In this document: piece after piece, positions 1 to 7,714 of the stretch | How the letters are laid out: each line of letters begins with the position of its first letter | How positions within the stretch are numbered: the first letter of the stretch is position 1 | Origin: JAVBLY01 sp031553035 | Lineage (GTDB): Bacteria > Bacillota > Clostridia > Peptostreptococcales > Anaerovoracaceae | Reading direction: 5' to 3' | NCBI GenBank assembly: GCA_031553035.1 | Contig: JAVBLY010000006.1 | Span: 124,001-188,000 of the forward strand | Length of the DNA stretch: 64,000 nt | Notes under the pieces: model-generated | What the model was told of the DNA's origin: nothing | Seen by the model: the letters and a program-made list of their open reading frames with translations, nothing else | Databases searched by the model: none | Translations under genes and position numbers: made by a program

Positions 1-677
1 CAAAAAACATCAACTCACTCTTAATCCCTACCGAAGGGCTTGTTTTCGTGGACGGATATGACACTCAGGATGAGAGCGCTGTCTGGGAAATAAGGCAGAG
101 GGCAGGCATGGTATTTCAGAATCCTGACAATCAACTGGTGTCGGCCATCGTTGAAGATGATGTTGCATTCGGCCCCGAGAATTTGGGGATCCCCACAGAC
201 GAAATCAGAAAACGTGTCAATGAATCTCTCGCATCAGTCAATATGTACAGCGAAAGAAAAAAAGCGCCTCATCTCCTATCCGGGGGACAGAAACAGCGGA
301 TAGCAATAGCGGGCGTTATAGCCATGCGCCCGGAAATAATAATATTCGACGAGCCGACGGCAATGCTTGATCCGGAAGGCCGTGAAGATGTAAAAAAAAT
401 AATAAGGCAGCTTCATGCTGAAGGGATCACCGTTTTGCTCATCACCCATTTTATGGAAGAGACCATCGATACGGACCGGGTGATCATAATGGACAGGGGA
501 GAGGTTGCTCTTGAAGGGACGCCAAAGGAAGTTTTCCGCCAGGCTGACAAGATAAGGGAACTGGATCTTGAACTTCCCAAAACCGTGGAGCTTGCTTCCA
601 GGCTCAGAGCCCGTGGGATCGAAATCCCCGAGGATATTTTAACACCGGAGGCCATCACGGAATTCTTATGTCCATAA
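1..677 (+). CDS. ecfA1: Energy-coupling factor transporter ATPase EcfA1 (5' end outside window)
   Basis: This is the C-terminal part of an ABC ATPase that powers ECF-type vitamin and micronutrient uptake at the membrane. The frame is open from base 3, and the first visible residues (KNINSLLIPTEG) are those that normally follow Walker A, so the P-loop lies outside the window. Visible motifs are the Q-loop in GMVFQNPDNQ, the signature LSGGQKQR, Walker B IIIFDEPTAMLDP and the switch histidine in LLITH. The VEDDVAFGPENLG stretch is typical of EcfA proteins. The gene overlaps the next ATPase by 10 bases, and ecfT follows, so the three form the shared ECF energising module. Confidence 0.93.
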   Translation, partial: KNINSLLIPTEGLVFVDGYDTQDESAVWEIRQRAGMVFQNPDNQLVSAIVEDDVAFGPENLGIPTDEIRKRVNESLASVNMYSERKKAPHLLSGGQKQRIAIAGVIAMRPEIIIFDEPTAMLDPEGREDVKKIIRQLHAEGITVLLITHFMEETIDTDRVIIMDRGEVALEGTPKEVFRQADKIRELDLELPKTVELASRLRARGIEIPEDILTPEAITEFLCP

Positions 678-1525
678 AAGTAGAAAATCTCACACATATA
701 TATAATAAAGGCCTTGCATATGAAACCGTCGCAGTGGATGACGTCAGTTTCGAGATCCCCGACGGTATGTTCGTCGGAATTATAGGGCACACCGGGTCAG
801 GAAAGTCCACATTGATCCAGCACCTCAACGGACTTCTAAAGCCGAATTCAGGCAAGATCTATGTAGGCGATACAGACATAACAGAAAAAAAAGTCACAAT
901 GACCGATATCAGAAAGAGGATAGGTCTTGTTTTCCAGTACCCCGAATACCAGCTCTTTGAAGAGACTGTCGCTCTTGATGTTGCCTTTGGCCCAAAGAAT
1001 CTCGGTTTAAGTGAAGAGGAGATAGATGAGCGGGTCAGGGAAGCTATGGCTTTGGTGGATATGCCGTATCATGAATTTGCCGAGAGATCACCGTTTGAAC
1101 TTTCGGGAGGGCAGAAAAGGCGGATCGCAATAGCAGGTGTCATTGCAATGAGACCTCAGGTTCTCATACTTGACGAGCCGACGGCGGGGTTGGATCCAAG
1201 ATCCCATAAGGACATTCTGGATATGGTAATGAGTGTAAAGGGAAAGACAGACAACACGGTCATCCTTATTTCACATAACATGGATGATATCGCCGAACTT
1301 GCAGACCTTGTTATGGTCATGCACGAAGGCAAGATCGTAAAGCAGGGAACTCCGGTGGAGGTCTTTTCCGAAGGTGAATATCTTAAGTCCATAGGGCTTG
1401 GAATTCCTTTTGCTACGGATCTCGCCGGACATCTCAAAGAAAAAGGTTTCGATCTCCAGAAAGAAGTTTTACTGCTGGATGAACTGGAAGAGCAGATTTA
1501 CGAAAGGCTGAGTTCAGATGATTAG
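668..1525 (+). CDS. ecfA2: Energy-coupling factor transporter ATPase EcfA2
   Basis: This is the second ATPase of the ECF module, which forms a heterodimer with EcfA1 and docks on EcfT. It has 285 residues, the usual length. Walker A is GHTGSGKSTL near residue 40, the Q-loop sits in GLVFQYPEYQLFEETV (a hallmark of EcfA2), the signature is LSGGQKRR, and Walker B is VLILDEPTAGLDP followed by ILISH. The start overlaps the end of ecfA1 and the stop overlaps the start of ecfT, so translation is probably coupled across all three. No competing interpretation fits. Confidence 0.95.
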   Translation: MSIKVENLTHIYNKGLAYETVAVDDVSFEIPDGMFVGIIGHTGSGKSTLIQHLNGLLKPNSGKIYVGDTDITEKKVTMTDIRKRIGLVFQYPEYQLFEETVALDVAFGPKNLGLSEEEIDERVREAMALVDMPYHEFAERSPFELSGGQKRRIAIAGVIAMRPQVLILDEPTAGLDPRSHKDILDMVMSVKGKTDNTVILISHNMDDIAELADLVMVMHEGKIVKQGTPVEVFSEGEYLKSIGLGIPFATDLAGHLKEKGFDLQKEVLLLDELEEQIYERLSSDD

Positions 1526-2342
1526 GGATATCACTCTCGGACAATACTATCCGGCTGAGTCGGTAATACACAGAATCGATCCCAGGCTGAAGATCATCAT
1601 GACCTTGGCTTATATCGTCACGCTGTTCTTTGTGCGTGATTTTGCTGCATACGCCTTTGTGGTCATTTGCCTTGGCGTGGTGATAGCAATGTCCAAGGTT
1701 CCCTTAGGTTATATCCTTAGAGGCATGAAGCCCATTTTCATCATCCTCATATTCACCTTCACCTTGAATATGCTCATGACCGACGGAACAGTCATAGTCA
1801 GGCTAGGGTTTCTCAAAATAACTGAGGAGGGTCTGTATAACGCAGTATTCATGGCGACCAGACTTATTCTGTTGATTGTAGGTTCTTTCCTTCTCACATT
1901 TACGACCAAACCTGTCAACCTGACCGACGGCATAGAAAGCCTCCTTAAACCAATGAGAAAAATAGGCATGCCCGCCCACGAGCTTGCCATGATGATGACC
2001 ATAGCCCTTCGTTTTATACCGACTCTTCTTGAAGAGACAGATAAAATAATGAAAGCCCAGCAGGCAAGAGGTGCCGACTTCGAGACTGGAAACATATTCA
2101 AAAGGGCGAGGAATCTCATCCCGATACTGGTCCCGCTGTTTGTAGGGGCATTCAGGATCGCTCAGGATCTGGCACTGGCAATGGAAGCAAGGTGTTACAG
2201 GGGAGGAGAAGGCCGTACCAAGCTGCACGAATTAAAGCTGAAAAGACGAGACGTACTCGCTATTATTTTGATGATAATTTTTATAGCCGTCATATTTGTT
2301 GAACGGTATTATTTAGGCCCTATGTTCATCAACTTTTTTTAG
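1518..2342 (+). CDS. ecfT: Energy-coupling factor transporter transmembrane protein EcfT
   Basis: This is the membrane scaffold of the ECF transporter. It links the two ATPases to exchangeable substrate-binding S components. The 274-residue protein begins with a cytosolic stretch containing HRIDPRLK (conserved in EcfT), followed by about five hydrophobic segments. The coupling-helix motif QQARGADFE near residue 175 and EARCYRGGEGRT near residue 225 are the alanine-arginine-glycine type sequences that contact the ATPases. It overlaps ecfA2 by eight bases. The next gene encodes a QueT-like S component, which may be one of its clients. Confidence 0.93.
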   Translation: MIRDITLGQYYPAESVIHRIDPRLKIIMTLAYIVTLFFVRDFAAYAFVVICLGVVIAMSKVPLGYILRGMKPIFIILIFTFTLNMLMTDGTVIVRLGFLKITEEGLYNAVFMATRLILLIVGSFLLTFTTKPVNLTDGIESLLKPMRKIGMPAHELAMMMTIALRFIPTLLEETDKIMKAQQARGADFETGNIFKRARNLIPILVPLFVGAFRIAQDLALAMEARCYRGGEGRTKLHELKLKRRDVLAIILMIIFIAVIFVERYYLGPMFINFF

Positions 2343-2393
2343 AGATGTATCGGCCGCTTATGCAGAACATGTCTAAATAGCCATCGAGGATCT

Positions 2394-2903
2394 ATGAAAA
2401 AGCAAAACAACAAAACCAACAAAACAATGAATCGGAATCTGAGATTTTGGGTGCAGGCGGCAGTAATTGCTGCTGTTTATGCCGGGCTTACCATGATACT
2501 GGCACCGTTCAGCTACGGACTCATGCAGGTTCGTGTTTCGGAGGCACTTACCGTACTTCCATATTTTACACCGGCCGCCATCCCTGGACTGTTCATTGGT
2601 TGCCTGATTTCCAACACCCTGACCGGTAATCTGATAGACATTATTTTCGGCAGTCTGGCTACACTTCTGGCGGCCTTAGCTTCATACGGCGTTAGAAAAT
2701 TTCCTGTACTTGTACCGCTTCCGCCTGTTCTCTTCAACGGACTGATCATCGGTCTGGTTCTCTATTATGCTTACGGCGTTCCAGCACCACTTTGGAGCTG
2801 CATGCTCTGGGTGGGAGCCGGAGAACTTCTGGCCTGTTATATACTGGGATACCCACTTCTTAAATATTTTCTAAACAGGAAAAATATTTTCCGTCTGGAC
2901 TGA
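2394..2903 (+). CDS. queT: QueT-family ECF substrate-binding (S) component
   Basis: This is a small integral membrane protein of 169 residues with about five hydrophobic segments after a short polar N-terminus. The sequence MQVRVSEALTVLPYFTP near residue 45 and the glycine-rich LIGCLISNTLTG-like segment are typical of the QueT family, predicted S components for queuosine precursors (preQ1/queuine). That substrate is family knowledge, not something the sequence proves. It lies 51 bases after ecfT, so it is probably cotranscribed with the energising module. It ends three bases before trmB, another tRNA-modification gene. I saw no preQ1 aptamer in the 51-base gap. Confidence 0.8.
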   Translation: MKKQNNKTNKTMNRNLRFWVQAAVIAAVYAGLTMILAPFSYGLMQVRVSEALTVLPYFTPAAIPGLFIGCLISNTLTGNLIDIIFGSLATLLAALASYGVRKFPVLVPLPPVLFNGLIIGLVLYYAYGVPAPLWSCMLWVGAGELLACYILGYPLLKYFLNRKNIFRLD

Positions 2904-2905
2904 AT

Positions 2906-3610
2906 ATGAGACAAAGAAGACCGAAGAATCTTGAAGAAAAAATTGCACTTCACGACCAATTCCTGATAAGCGATCCGGAGAGTCTCAAAGGAAGGTGGCG
3001 ATCGGTTTTTTATATGGACGATGCTGCAAGTGCTATCGGCACTGATGCTGCAGATGCTATCGGCACTGATGCCACAGGTAGAAAGCTGTATCTTGAGATT
3101 GGATGCGGCAAAGGGCAGTTCATAAATGAGTTGGCCAAGTCCAACAAGAGGGACCTCTTCATCGGCTTTGAAGGTCAGGACACAGTGATCCTGAGAGCGC
3201 TTGAAAAAGTAAAGCAAAACGAACTTCTAAATCTCAAAATGTCCCAATACTATATCAACGATTTTGATTCCATTTTCGGGTCGAATGAACTTGACGGAAT
3301 ATATCTTAACTTCAGCGATCCATGGCCAAAGGGCAGGCATGAGAAAAGAAGGCTCACAAGCCCCCGCTATCTTGATGGATATTTCAGGGCTCTCAAGCCG
3401 GGCGGATTCATTAAGATGAAGACAGACAATGAGAACTTGTTTTCCTATTCTGCAGATCAGTTTGAAAGCCACTGCGGATTTGATATACTTGAGATCAGTG
3501 AAGATCTTCATAGTTCTGCGTTCAATGAAGGAAATATAATGACTGAATACGAAAAGAAATTTATTAAATACGAAAAGAAGATAAACTATATCAAAGTGAT
3601 CAGAAAGTAG
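2906..3610 (+). CDS. trmB: tRNA (guanine-N7)-methyltransferase TrmB
   Basis: TrmB transfers a methyl group from S-adenosylmethionine to G46 in the variable loop of tRNA. The SAM-binding motif LEIGCGKGQFI lies near residue 60. The family motif NFSDPWPKGRHEKRRL is intact near residue 132, and LKPGGFIKMKTDN follows. The 234-residue length is slightly above normal because an alanine/glycine-rich segment (about residues 39-56, containing AIGTDA twice) sits in front of the SAM motif. At DNA level this is a 24-bp tandem duplication. The gene follows queT by two bases and belongs to that operon. Confidence 0.93.
   Translation: MRQRRPKNLEEKIALHDQFLISDPESLKGRWRSVFYMDDAASAIGTDAADAIGTDATGRKLYLEIGCGKGQFINELAKSNKRDLFIGFEGQDTVILRALEKVKQNELLNLKMSQYYINDFDSIFGSNELDGIYLNFSDPWPKGRHEKRRLTSPRYLDGYFRALKPGGFIKMKTDNENLFSYSADQFESHCGFDILEISEDLHSSAFNEGNIMTEYEKKFIKYEKKINYIKVIRK
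3020..3079 (+). repeat. 24-bp tandem duplication inside trmB
   Basis: Unit 1 (3020-3043) and unit 2 (3044-3067) match at 22 of 24 positions, and a partial third copy begins at 3068. The period is a multiple of three, so the reading frame is kept and the protein gains a second DAA-x-AIGT unit. It looks like replication slippage in a tolerant loop before the SAM-binding motif. Confidence 0.85.
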
Positions 3611-3619
3611 AGGATTCAA

Positions 3620-4252
3620 ATGAAGGTTTTGTTGATAAACGGCAGTCCACATAAAGAAGGGTGCACATTTACCGCACTATCGGAAGTTGCAGGTGCTCTT
3701 GATAAGGAAGGAATTGAAACAGAAATATTTCATATAGGGATAAAGGCCGTTCACGGCTGCACCGCATGCATGAAATGCAAAGAAACCGGAGCGGGCAGAT
3801 GTGTTTTCGATGACGATCCTGCAAATCAGATCATTGAAAAGATGGAAAAGTGTGATGGGATGATCATTGGCTCTCCTGTACATTATGCCAAACCTGCCGG
3901 AAATCTTCTTGCTATATTAGACAGAGTGTTTTATGCTGGAAGTTCAATGATAGCACAGAAACCGGGTGCGGCTATTGCCTCGGCGAGACGGGCCGGTAAC
4001 ACAGTTTCGATCGATGCTCTGAACAAGTATTTTCAAATAAGCGGCATGCCGATCGTGCCGTCAAAATATTGGCCGATGGTCCATGGAACTTCCCCCGAAG
4101 AAGTAAAACAGGACCAGGAAGGCCTTCAGACAATGAGGATGCTGGGTAGGAATATGGCATGGCTCATAAAAGCGCTCGAGGCAGGAAAGAAAGCCGGTGT
4201 CAAACCCCCCGAACCCGAAGATGAAGATCAGCGTACGAATTTTATCCGATGA
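3620..4252 (+). CDS. Flavodoxin-fold NAD(P)H-dependent FMN reductase / iron-sulfur flavoprotein-like
   Basis: This is a 210-residue cytosolic flavoprotein. The N-terminal LLINGSPHKEGCT is the FMN phosphate-binding loop of the NADPH-dependent FMN reductase family, and GSPVHYAKP near residue 90 is a second conserved part of the flavin site. The segment CTACMKCKETGAGRC has CX2CX2CX7C spacing, close to the compact cysteine motif of iron-sulfur flavoproteins, so a cluster is possible. Related reductases without a cluster also carry similar cysteines. It follows trmB by nine bases with its own ribosome site. The electron acceptor is unknown. Confidence 0.8.
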   Translation: MKVLLINGSPHKEGCTFTALSEVAGALDKEGIETEIFHIGIKAVHGCTACMKCKETGAGRCVFDDDPANQIIEKMEKCDGMIIGSPVHYAKPAGNLLAILDRVFYAGSSMIAQKPGAAIASARRAGNTVSIDALNKYFQISGMPIVPSKYWPMVHGTSPEEVKQDQEGLQTMRMLGRNMAWLIKALEAGKKAGVKPPEPEDEDQRTNFIR

Positions 4253-4308
4253 TAGCGCAATCGCTATTTAGATTGGACTTAAGACAAGATTCAAGGGGCA
4301 CCCAAATA

Positions 4309-4565
4309 AAAAGTGTCGCTCTCATAATAAATGTGTCGCTCGGTTAATGAAAAGTGTCGCTCGGTTAATGAAAAGTGTCACTCATTTAGGTGAAAACCGC
4401 ATACTAGTGAGAGAAAACTGTCACTACTATGCACTTTTCTTTGTTTTCGTGACAGTTATTTTATTGCCGCCCAGAAAAAGTGTCACTAGTCCAAATTGAA
4501 AGCCATTATAAGTGACAAAAACTCTCACGAGGTCTGCAAAAAAAATGGACTCCCGTGACATTTTT
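4309..4565. repeat. Array of GTGTCRC / GTGACA repeats (array A)
   Basis: The 335 bases between the flavoprotein and the nuclease gene hold no gene. Four direct copies of GTGTCGCTC or GTGTCACTC begin at 4313, 4333, 4354 and 4375, spaced 20-21 bp (two helical turns). The two middle copies share CGGTTAATGAAA. After them come inverted versions: TAGTGAGAG..CTGTCACTA (4405-4426), CGTGACAG (4449), AAAAAGTGTCACTAG (4476-4490), AGTGACAAAAACTCTCAC (4511-4528) and CGTGACA (4554). Both flanking genes point towards the array, so it is not an obvious promoter. Closely related copies occur at 38.5 kb. Confidence 0.8.
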
Positions 4566-4587
4566 CCATAGAACCGCAAGATAGAAA

Positions 4588-5343
4588 TCATTTTTTGATG
4601 AATGTATTGATCAGTTCCTGAATCCGACCGCGATTGCGTATATCCTGTTCATAAGTGTAGATTATATTTGAAAATGGGTAGAATTTGTTCTGGGCATATA
4701 AAGTAATTTTTTCAATAGCTTTTTCCTGATAATCATCTTTATCCATAAGCCCGAAATGCTCCCACAGTATAATTTCTCCATCGTGTGGGCGTTTTATAGT
4801 GAAATCCGGGTATCTGACTAAGCGCCCCAAACCGATCGGGTTTTCATATCGATACGGGATTTTATTTTTTTCCAATATATTTGCAATAGTCAGTTCAGAT
4901 TTTGAGCGAACAAGAATGCCGGAATCTGTCATATATTGTAATTCATCGCTGTGACCTGCATTGGAAAGAGATTCCTTATCGTTCCAGTCATTCACAGAAG
5001 GATGATAAAAATAGTTAAGGGGCAAATCTCGGTATACCGAAGGTAAACCGTTAATGATACTTTCGAAATCTTCTGCTTTAGGTCGCAATGCCGGATTCTC
5101 TGCAATGGACAAATTCCATTGCAATATCTGCAGCCGGTTCATCAGAAAAGCCTTCCGTGCAAGGGATCTAATAAGCCTTGGATTGCGGGTTATGCCCTTT
5201 TCGGTTTTTCCGACTCTTTGATTATAATATGCTCCCCTTTTGATCAGATACCCTTCAGGCAAATTCTGTATTTCCCTCTGGATCTTATTTACATTTTCTC
5301 GATAAAAAGTGATTTCATTAATTAGAATAAAGCTACACCCCAA
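4588..5343 (-). CDS. Orphan PD-(D/E)XK-like nuclease-domain protein
   Basis: This is a 251-residue protein with a helical N-terminal half (containing LPEGYLIKRG) and a C-terminal nuclease-like core. Order of motifs: VRSKSELTIANIL (helix with conserved glutamate), YRYENPIGLG, YPDFTI (the PD motif), ILWEHFGLMD (the E-x-H motif) and ITLYAQNKFYP..IIYTYE. I recognise this arrangement as a protein type often found in many copies per genome in Firmicutes, with no assigned function. The start is uncertain: TTG at 5343 gives the listed length, and no ATG lies near. Its 3' side carries repeat array A and its 5' side a perfect palindrome, so the whole block may be one mobile or selfish unit. Confidence 0.65.
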   Translation of the reverse strand: MGCSFILINEITFYRENVNKIQREIQNLPEGYLIKRGAYYNQRVGKTEKGITRNPRLIRSLARKAFLMNRLQILQWNLSIAENPALRPKAEDFESIINGLPSVYRDLPLNYFYHPSVNDWNDKESLSNAGHSDELQYMTDSGILVRSKSELTIANILEKNKIPYRYENPIGLGRLVRYPDFTIKRPHDGEIILWEHFGLMDKDDYQEKAIEKITLYAQNKFYPFSNIIYTYEQDIRNRGRIQELINTFIKK

Positions 5344-5384
5344 TCCTGATATTATATGGTAAATATTACCATATAATATCAGGA
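5344..5384. repeat. Perfect 19-bp palindrome upstream of the nuclease gene
   Basis: The arms at 5344-5362 and 5366-5384 are exact reverse complements around a 3-base centre (ATA). The arms are AT-rich and contain TATAAT on both strands. No run of T follows on either side, so it is not a normal terminator. It abuts the presumed start of the minus-strand nuclease gene, which fits an operator, an attenuator or an element end. Nothing else recognisable lies between here and the next gene at 5585. Confidence 0.85.
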
Positions 5385-5584
5385 AAAAGCGTTTTAGTCA
5401 AATACTCCTCTGTAATTCTGTCGTTCTCTGTCATCCATGTAATTAGCTCTCTTGCCACAACTGTCAGGTATAACGTTTACTGGTTCTTGCTGGATCCCCA
5501 AAGGATCATTCAGAATCATATTGACTAAATAATACAACCCGAATATACTGAAACAAAATAATTCCCCCATAAACGAGGTACTAA

Positions 5585-7180
5585 GTGATTGCATTCCTAA
5601 GGGATTACTATAACCGCTCACCGGATTCCTTTTATGTCATGATTTCTCTCAGCGGCTTTTGGTTCTGGCTGCATATTTTTATTTTCAACTTTGATACTTC
5701 CCCGCTGAGCGATCTTCTTTATAAGACCGGTGCGGATATGGGAATCGCACAAATGATAGGGTTTATATCAATGGCAGTTGGATTTTGCATTCAGGTATTC
5801 TTCTTTGACGAAGCAGCCAGAAGCAAAACATCGACATGGTTTTCGCTGGGATGGATCATGGGAACCATATTGCTGGGATTTATTACTGATGAAATAATTT
5901 ATTATATAGTGATGGCGGCAATGGGTCTGTTTGCCGGGCTTGTGCTGGCAAGGCTGGGGTTGATGCTGATTTTTCTTCTTCCGAAAAAAAATAGCGCCCG
6001 CTATATCATAGTCCAGTTCACCCTTACGAATATTCCCTTTATGATACTTAGAGCTCAGCTTCTGGGTGACATCACGCTACTGAATTATTCCATTATAGTT
6101 GCCATCCAGATGATTTCGGCGTTCACACTTTATAAGGCGAAGCCGGATATTCTCAAGATCAGATCAAAGATACCGGATCGGACCATATCTCTTAAGGAGA
6201 TCCTGCTGCTGGCGGTCATACTGCTCGGAATCTATTTCTGCATGGGAGGCATACAGGCCGTGGCAAGACCAAATTTTGAGGAAGTTCCTAATATCTATTT
6301 ATTTCAGATCATTCCAAATGTGATTGTCATAATTTTGTATTTTTGCTGGATCTACCGTGTCAAGCTGATCGTGAACATGACGGTTTTCTTCGTATTGCTA
6401 TGTCTTGCTTTTGTTACTTTCCAGGTTTCAGGTGGATCGGCAATTGGTAGGTATATTTTTGAAGTATTTATCGAAGCCGCAAATTACTTTATCGACGTAT
6501 TTGAATTCGTCATTTTTGCCAGGCTCATGTATGCATTCGGACGGCGGGCTTTTCGGATCAAGATCGTATTCGCCATTGTCACATTGATCATCGGCGGAGT
6601 ATATGCAGTGGCTGCCCTTTTCTGGGATACTGAGTTCACAACAGCACAGTATTCCATGTTCTATATAGTCATCGTCCTCCTTCTTGCCGGTGTTCCGTAT
6701 TTTTCAAAAGCACTGCCCTTTCTGTTTGATGAGGAGTATCAGACCGACTCGGGGATACAGCGGGAAATAGATGAGCAGTTCGATGATTTGGTCACAGACA
6801 GTCTGGCAGGCAGACAGCTGACGGAAAAGGAACTTGAGATCGTATCTATTCTTTGCCGGAGGCAGGATTACGATGTAGTGGCCAATATCCTCGGTATATC
6901 CGGAAAAGAACTGCAAAATTACTGCGATTCTATTTTCAGAAAGCTTGGTGTGAAAAACAAGCATCAACTTTATTCCAAGTTCGATCCTTTCGAAAGCTAT
7001 GATCTTACGACAAGGGAAAAAGAGCTTGCCCGCCTGTTACTGACGGGAGAGCCCCAGAAAAACATTGCACCGTTAATGGGCGTCAGTTATTCGACTGTCA
7101 AATTCCATTCCAATAATCTTTATAAAAAACTCAACATCCAAAGCCGTGCCGAATTATTCCAGCTGTTTTCCGGAACTTAA
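5585..7180 (+). CDS. Membrane-embedded LuxR-family transcriptional regulator with two HTH-like domains
   Basis: This 531-residue protein has roughly ten to twelve hydrophobic segments over residues 10-375. A cytosolic C-terminal part follows, with two LuxR-like regions in tandem: LTEKELEIVSILCRRQDYDVVANILGI (near 410, degenerate) and LTTREKELARLLLTGEPQKN...VSYSTVKFHSNNLYKKLNIQSRAEL (near 470, canonical). It probably senses a membrane-soluble or external signal and binds DNA directly. The GTG start is supported by GAGG six bases upstream. A second regulator of the same design lies at 13742, and a shared 20-bp palindrome sits downstream of each. The probable target here is the secreted protein at 7715. 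Confidence 0.85.
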   Translation: MIAFLRDYYNRSPDSFYVMISLSGFWFWLHIFIFNFDTSPLSDLLYKTGADMGIAQMIGFISMAVGFCIQVFFFDEAARSKTSTWFSLGWIMGTILLGFITDEIIYYIVMAAMGLFAGLVLARLGLMLIFLLPKKNSARYIIVQFTLTNIPFMILRAQLLGDITLLNYSIIVAIQMISAFTLYKAKPDILKIRSKIPDRTISLKEILLLAVILLGIYFCMGGIQAVARPNFEEVPNIYLFQIIPNVIVIILYFCWIYRVKLIVNMTVFFVLLCLAFVTFQVSGGSAIGRYIFEVFIEAANYFIDVFEFVIFARLMYAFGRRAFRIKIVFAIVTLIIGGVYAVAALFWDTEFTTAQYSMFYIVIVLLLAGVPYFSKALPFLFDEEYQTDSGIQREIDEQFDDLVTDSLAGRQLTEKELEIVSILCRRQDYDVVANILGISGKELQNYCDSIFRKLGVKNKHQLYSKFDPFESYDLTTREKELARLLLTGEPQKNIAPLMGVSYSTVKFHSNNLYKKLNIQSRAELFQLFSGT

Positions 7181-7550
7181 TGAACCATTTATTTATTCAA
7201 CATCGTGGTGCAAAAATAAACCGCAAATTATGGACCAAAATTGGAGTTGTGCGCTGAATTTCGATTGAAACTTAAGGATGCGTGTCTACCATTATGCATT
7301 ATTGTCCATATAAAAAAGAAGGATTCAACCGAACTGTGAAAAAGTTCGCACAACCCCGATTTTGGACCAAAAAAGCGAGGCAAAATTTGCAGAACATCTT
7401 TTCGGACCAGTGCAGAAAAGCTGTGCAGGTAAAGTGATCTTATGTTAAGTGGTACTATGTTATATATGATATCGTGGTGTTGATGAAAGTCGCGACAGCT
7501 TTCGGTGAATTATTGAAGTGGCTACTGAATTATTCTAATTGTTTTCAAAA
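7181..7550. other. Gene-free spacer after the first LuxR gene
   Basis: No convincing coding region is present. Two things stand out. An imperfect inverted repeat (listed separately) spans 7232-7367. GTGGTG at 7475 could pair with CACCACC at about 7574-7580, and a small stem GAAAG..CTTTC lies between, so the transcript may fold. I could not match it to a known riboswitch class. Confidence 0.5.
7232..7367. repeat. Imperfect inverted repeat, MITE-like
   Basis: CCAAAATTGGAGTTGTGCG (7235-7253) recurs inverted as CGCACAACCCCGATTTTGG (7347-7365), 17 of 19 positions matching. The arms enclose about 93 bases with no coding capacity. Size and layout resemble a miniature inverted-repeat element or the remains of an insertion sequence. 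A long regulatory cruciform is the alternative. Confidence 0.6.
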
Positions 7551-7635
7551 ACCTAACAACATTACTAGGTGGCACCACCGATCAAAGCCTTGCAAATGCT
7601 GGATCCATCGAAATGACCTAACCTTTTTCTCAGGT
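7551..7635 (+). promoter_or_regulatory. Two LuxR-type boxes upstream of the secreted protein gene
   Basis: Box 1, ACCTAACAACATTACTAGGT (7551-7570), matches the perfect palindrome at 15180-15199 at 17 of 20 positions. Box 2, ACCTAACCTTTTTCTCAGGT (7616-7635), keeps only the ACCTAAC and AGGT ends and is weaker. The 20-bp ACCT..AGGT form resembles LuxR-type operators. If box 2 is centred at -42.5, the -10 would fall on TATATG at 7656-7661, a workable class II arrangement. This is inference from spacing only. Confidence 0.55.
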
Positions 7636-7714
7636 AGGCATGCACTCCTTTTTTCTATATGCTTTAGTTGTAAAACTAATCTATCCGGCATATTAAAGGG
7701 AAAGAGGTACAGAC

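Noticed and set aside
2343..2393. preQ1 riboswitch before queT
   Set aside because: The gap is only 51 bases and lacks the conserved C-rich loop and A-rich tail of preQ1 aptamers.
4309..4565. CRISPR array
   Set aside because: The repeated units are short, variable, occur in both orientations and have no uniform spacers; no cas gene is near.
7471..7660. Possible c-di-GMP or other riboswitch before the secreted protein gene (CAAAGCC, CATCGAAATG hairpin)
   Set aside because: The order of elements does not match the GEMM or other aptamer consensus that I know. The ACCTA..TAGGT segments are better explained as protein-binding boxes shared with 15180.
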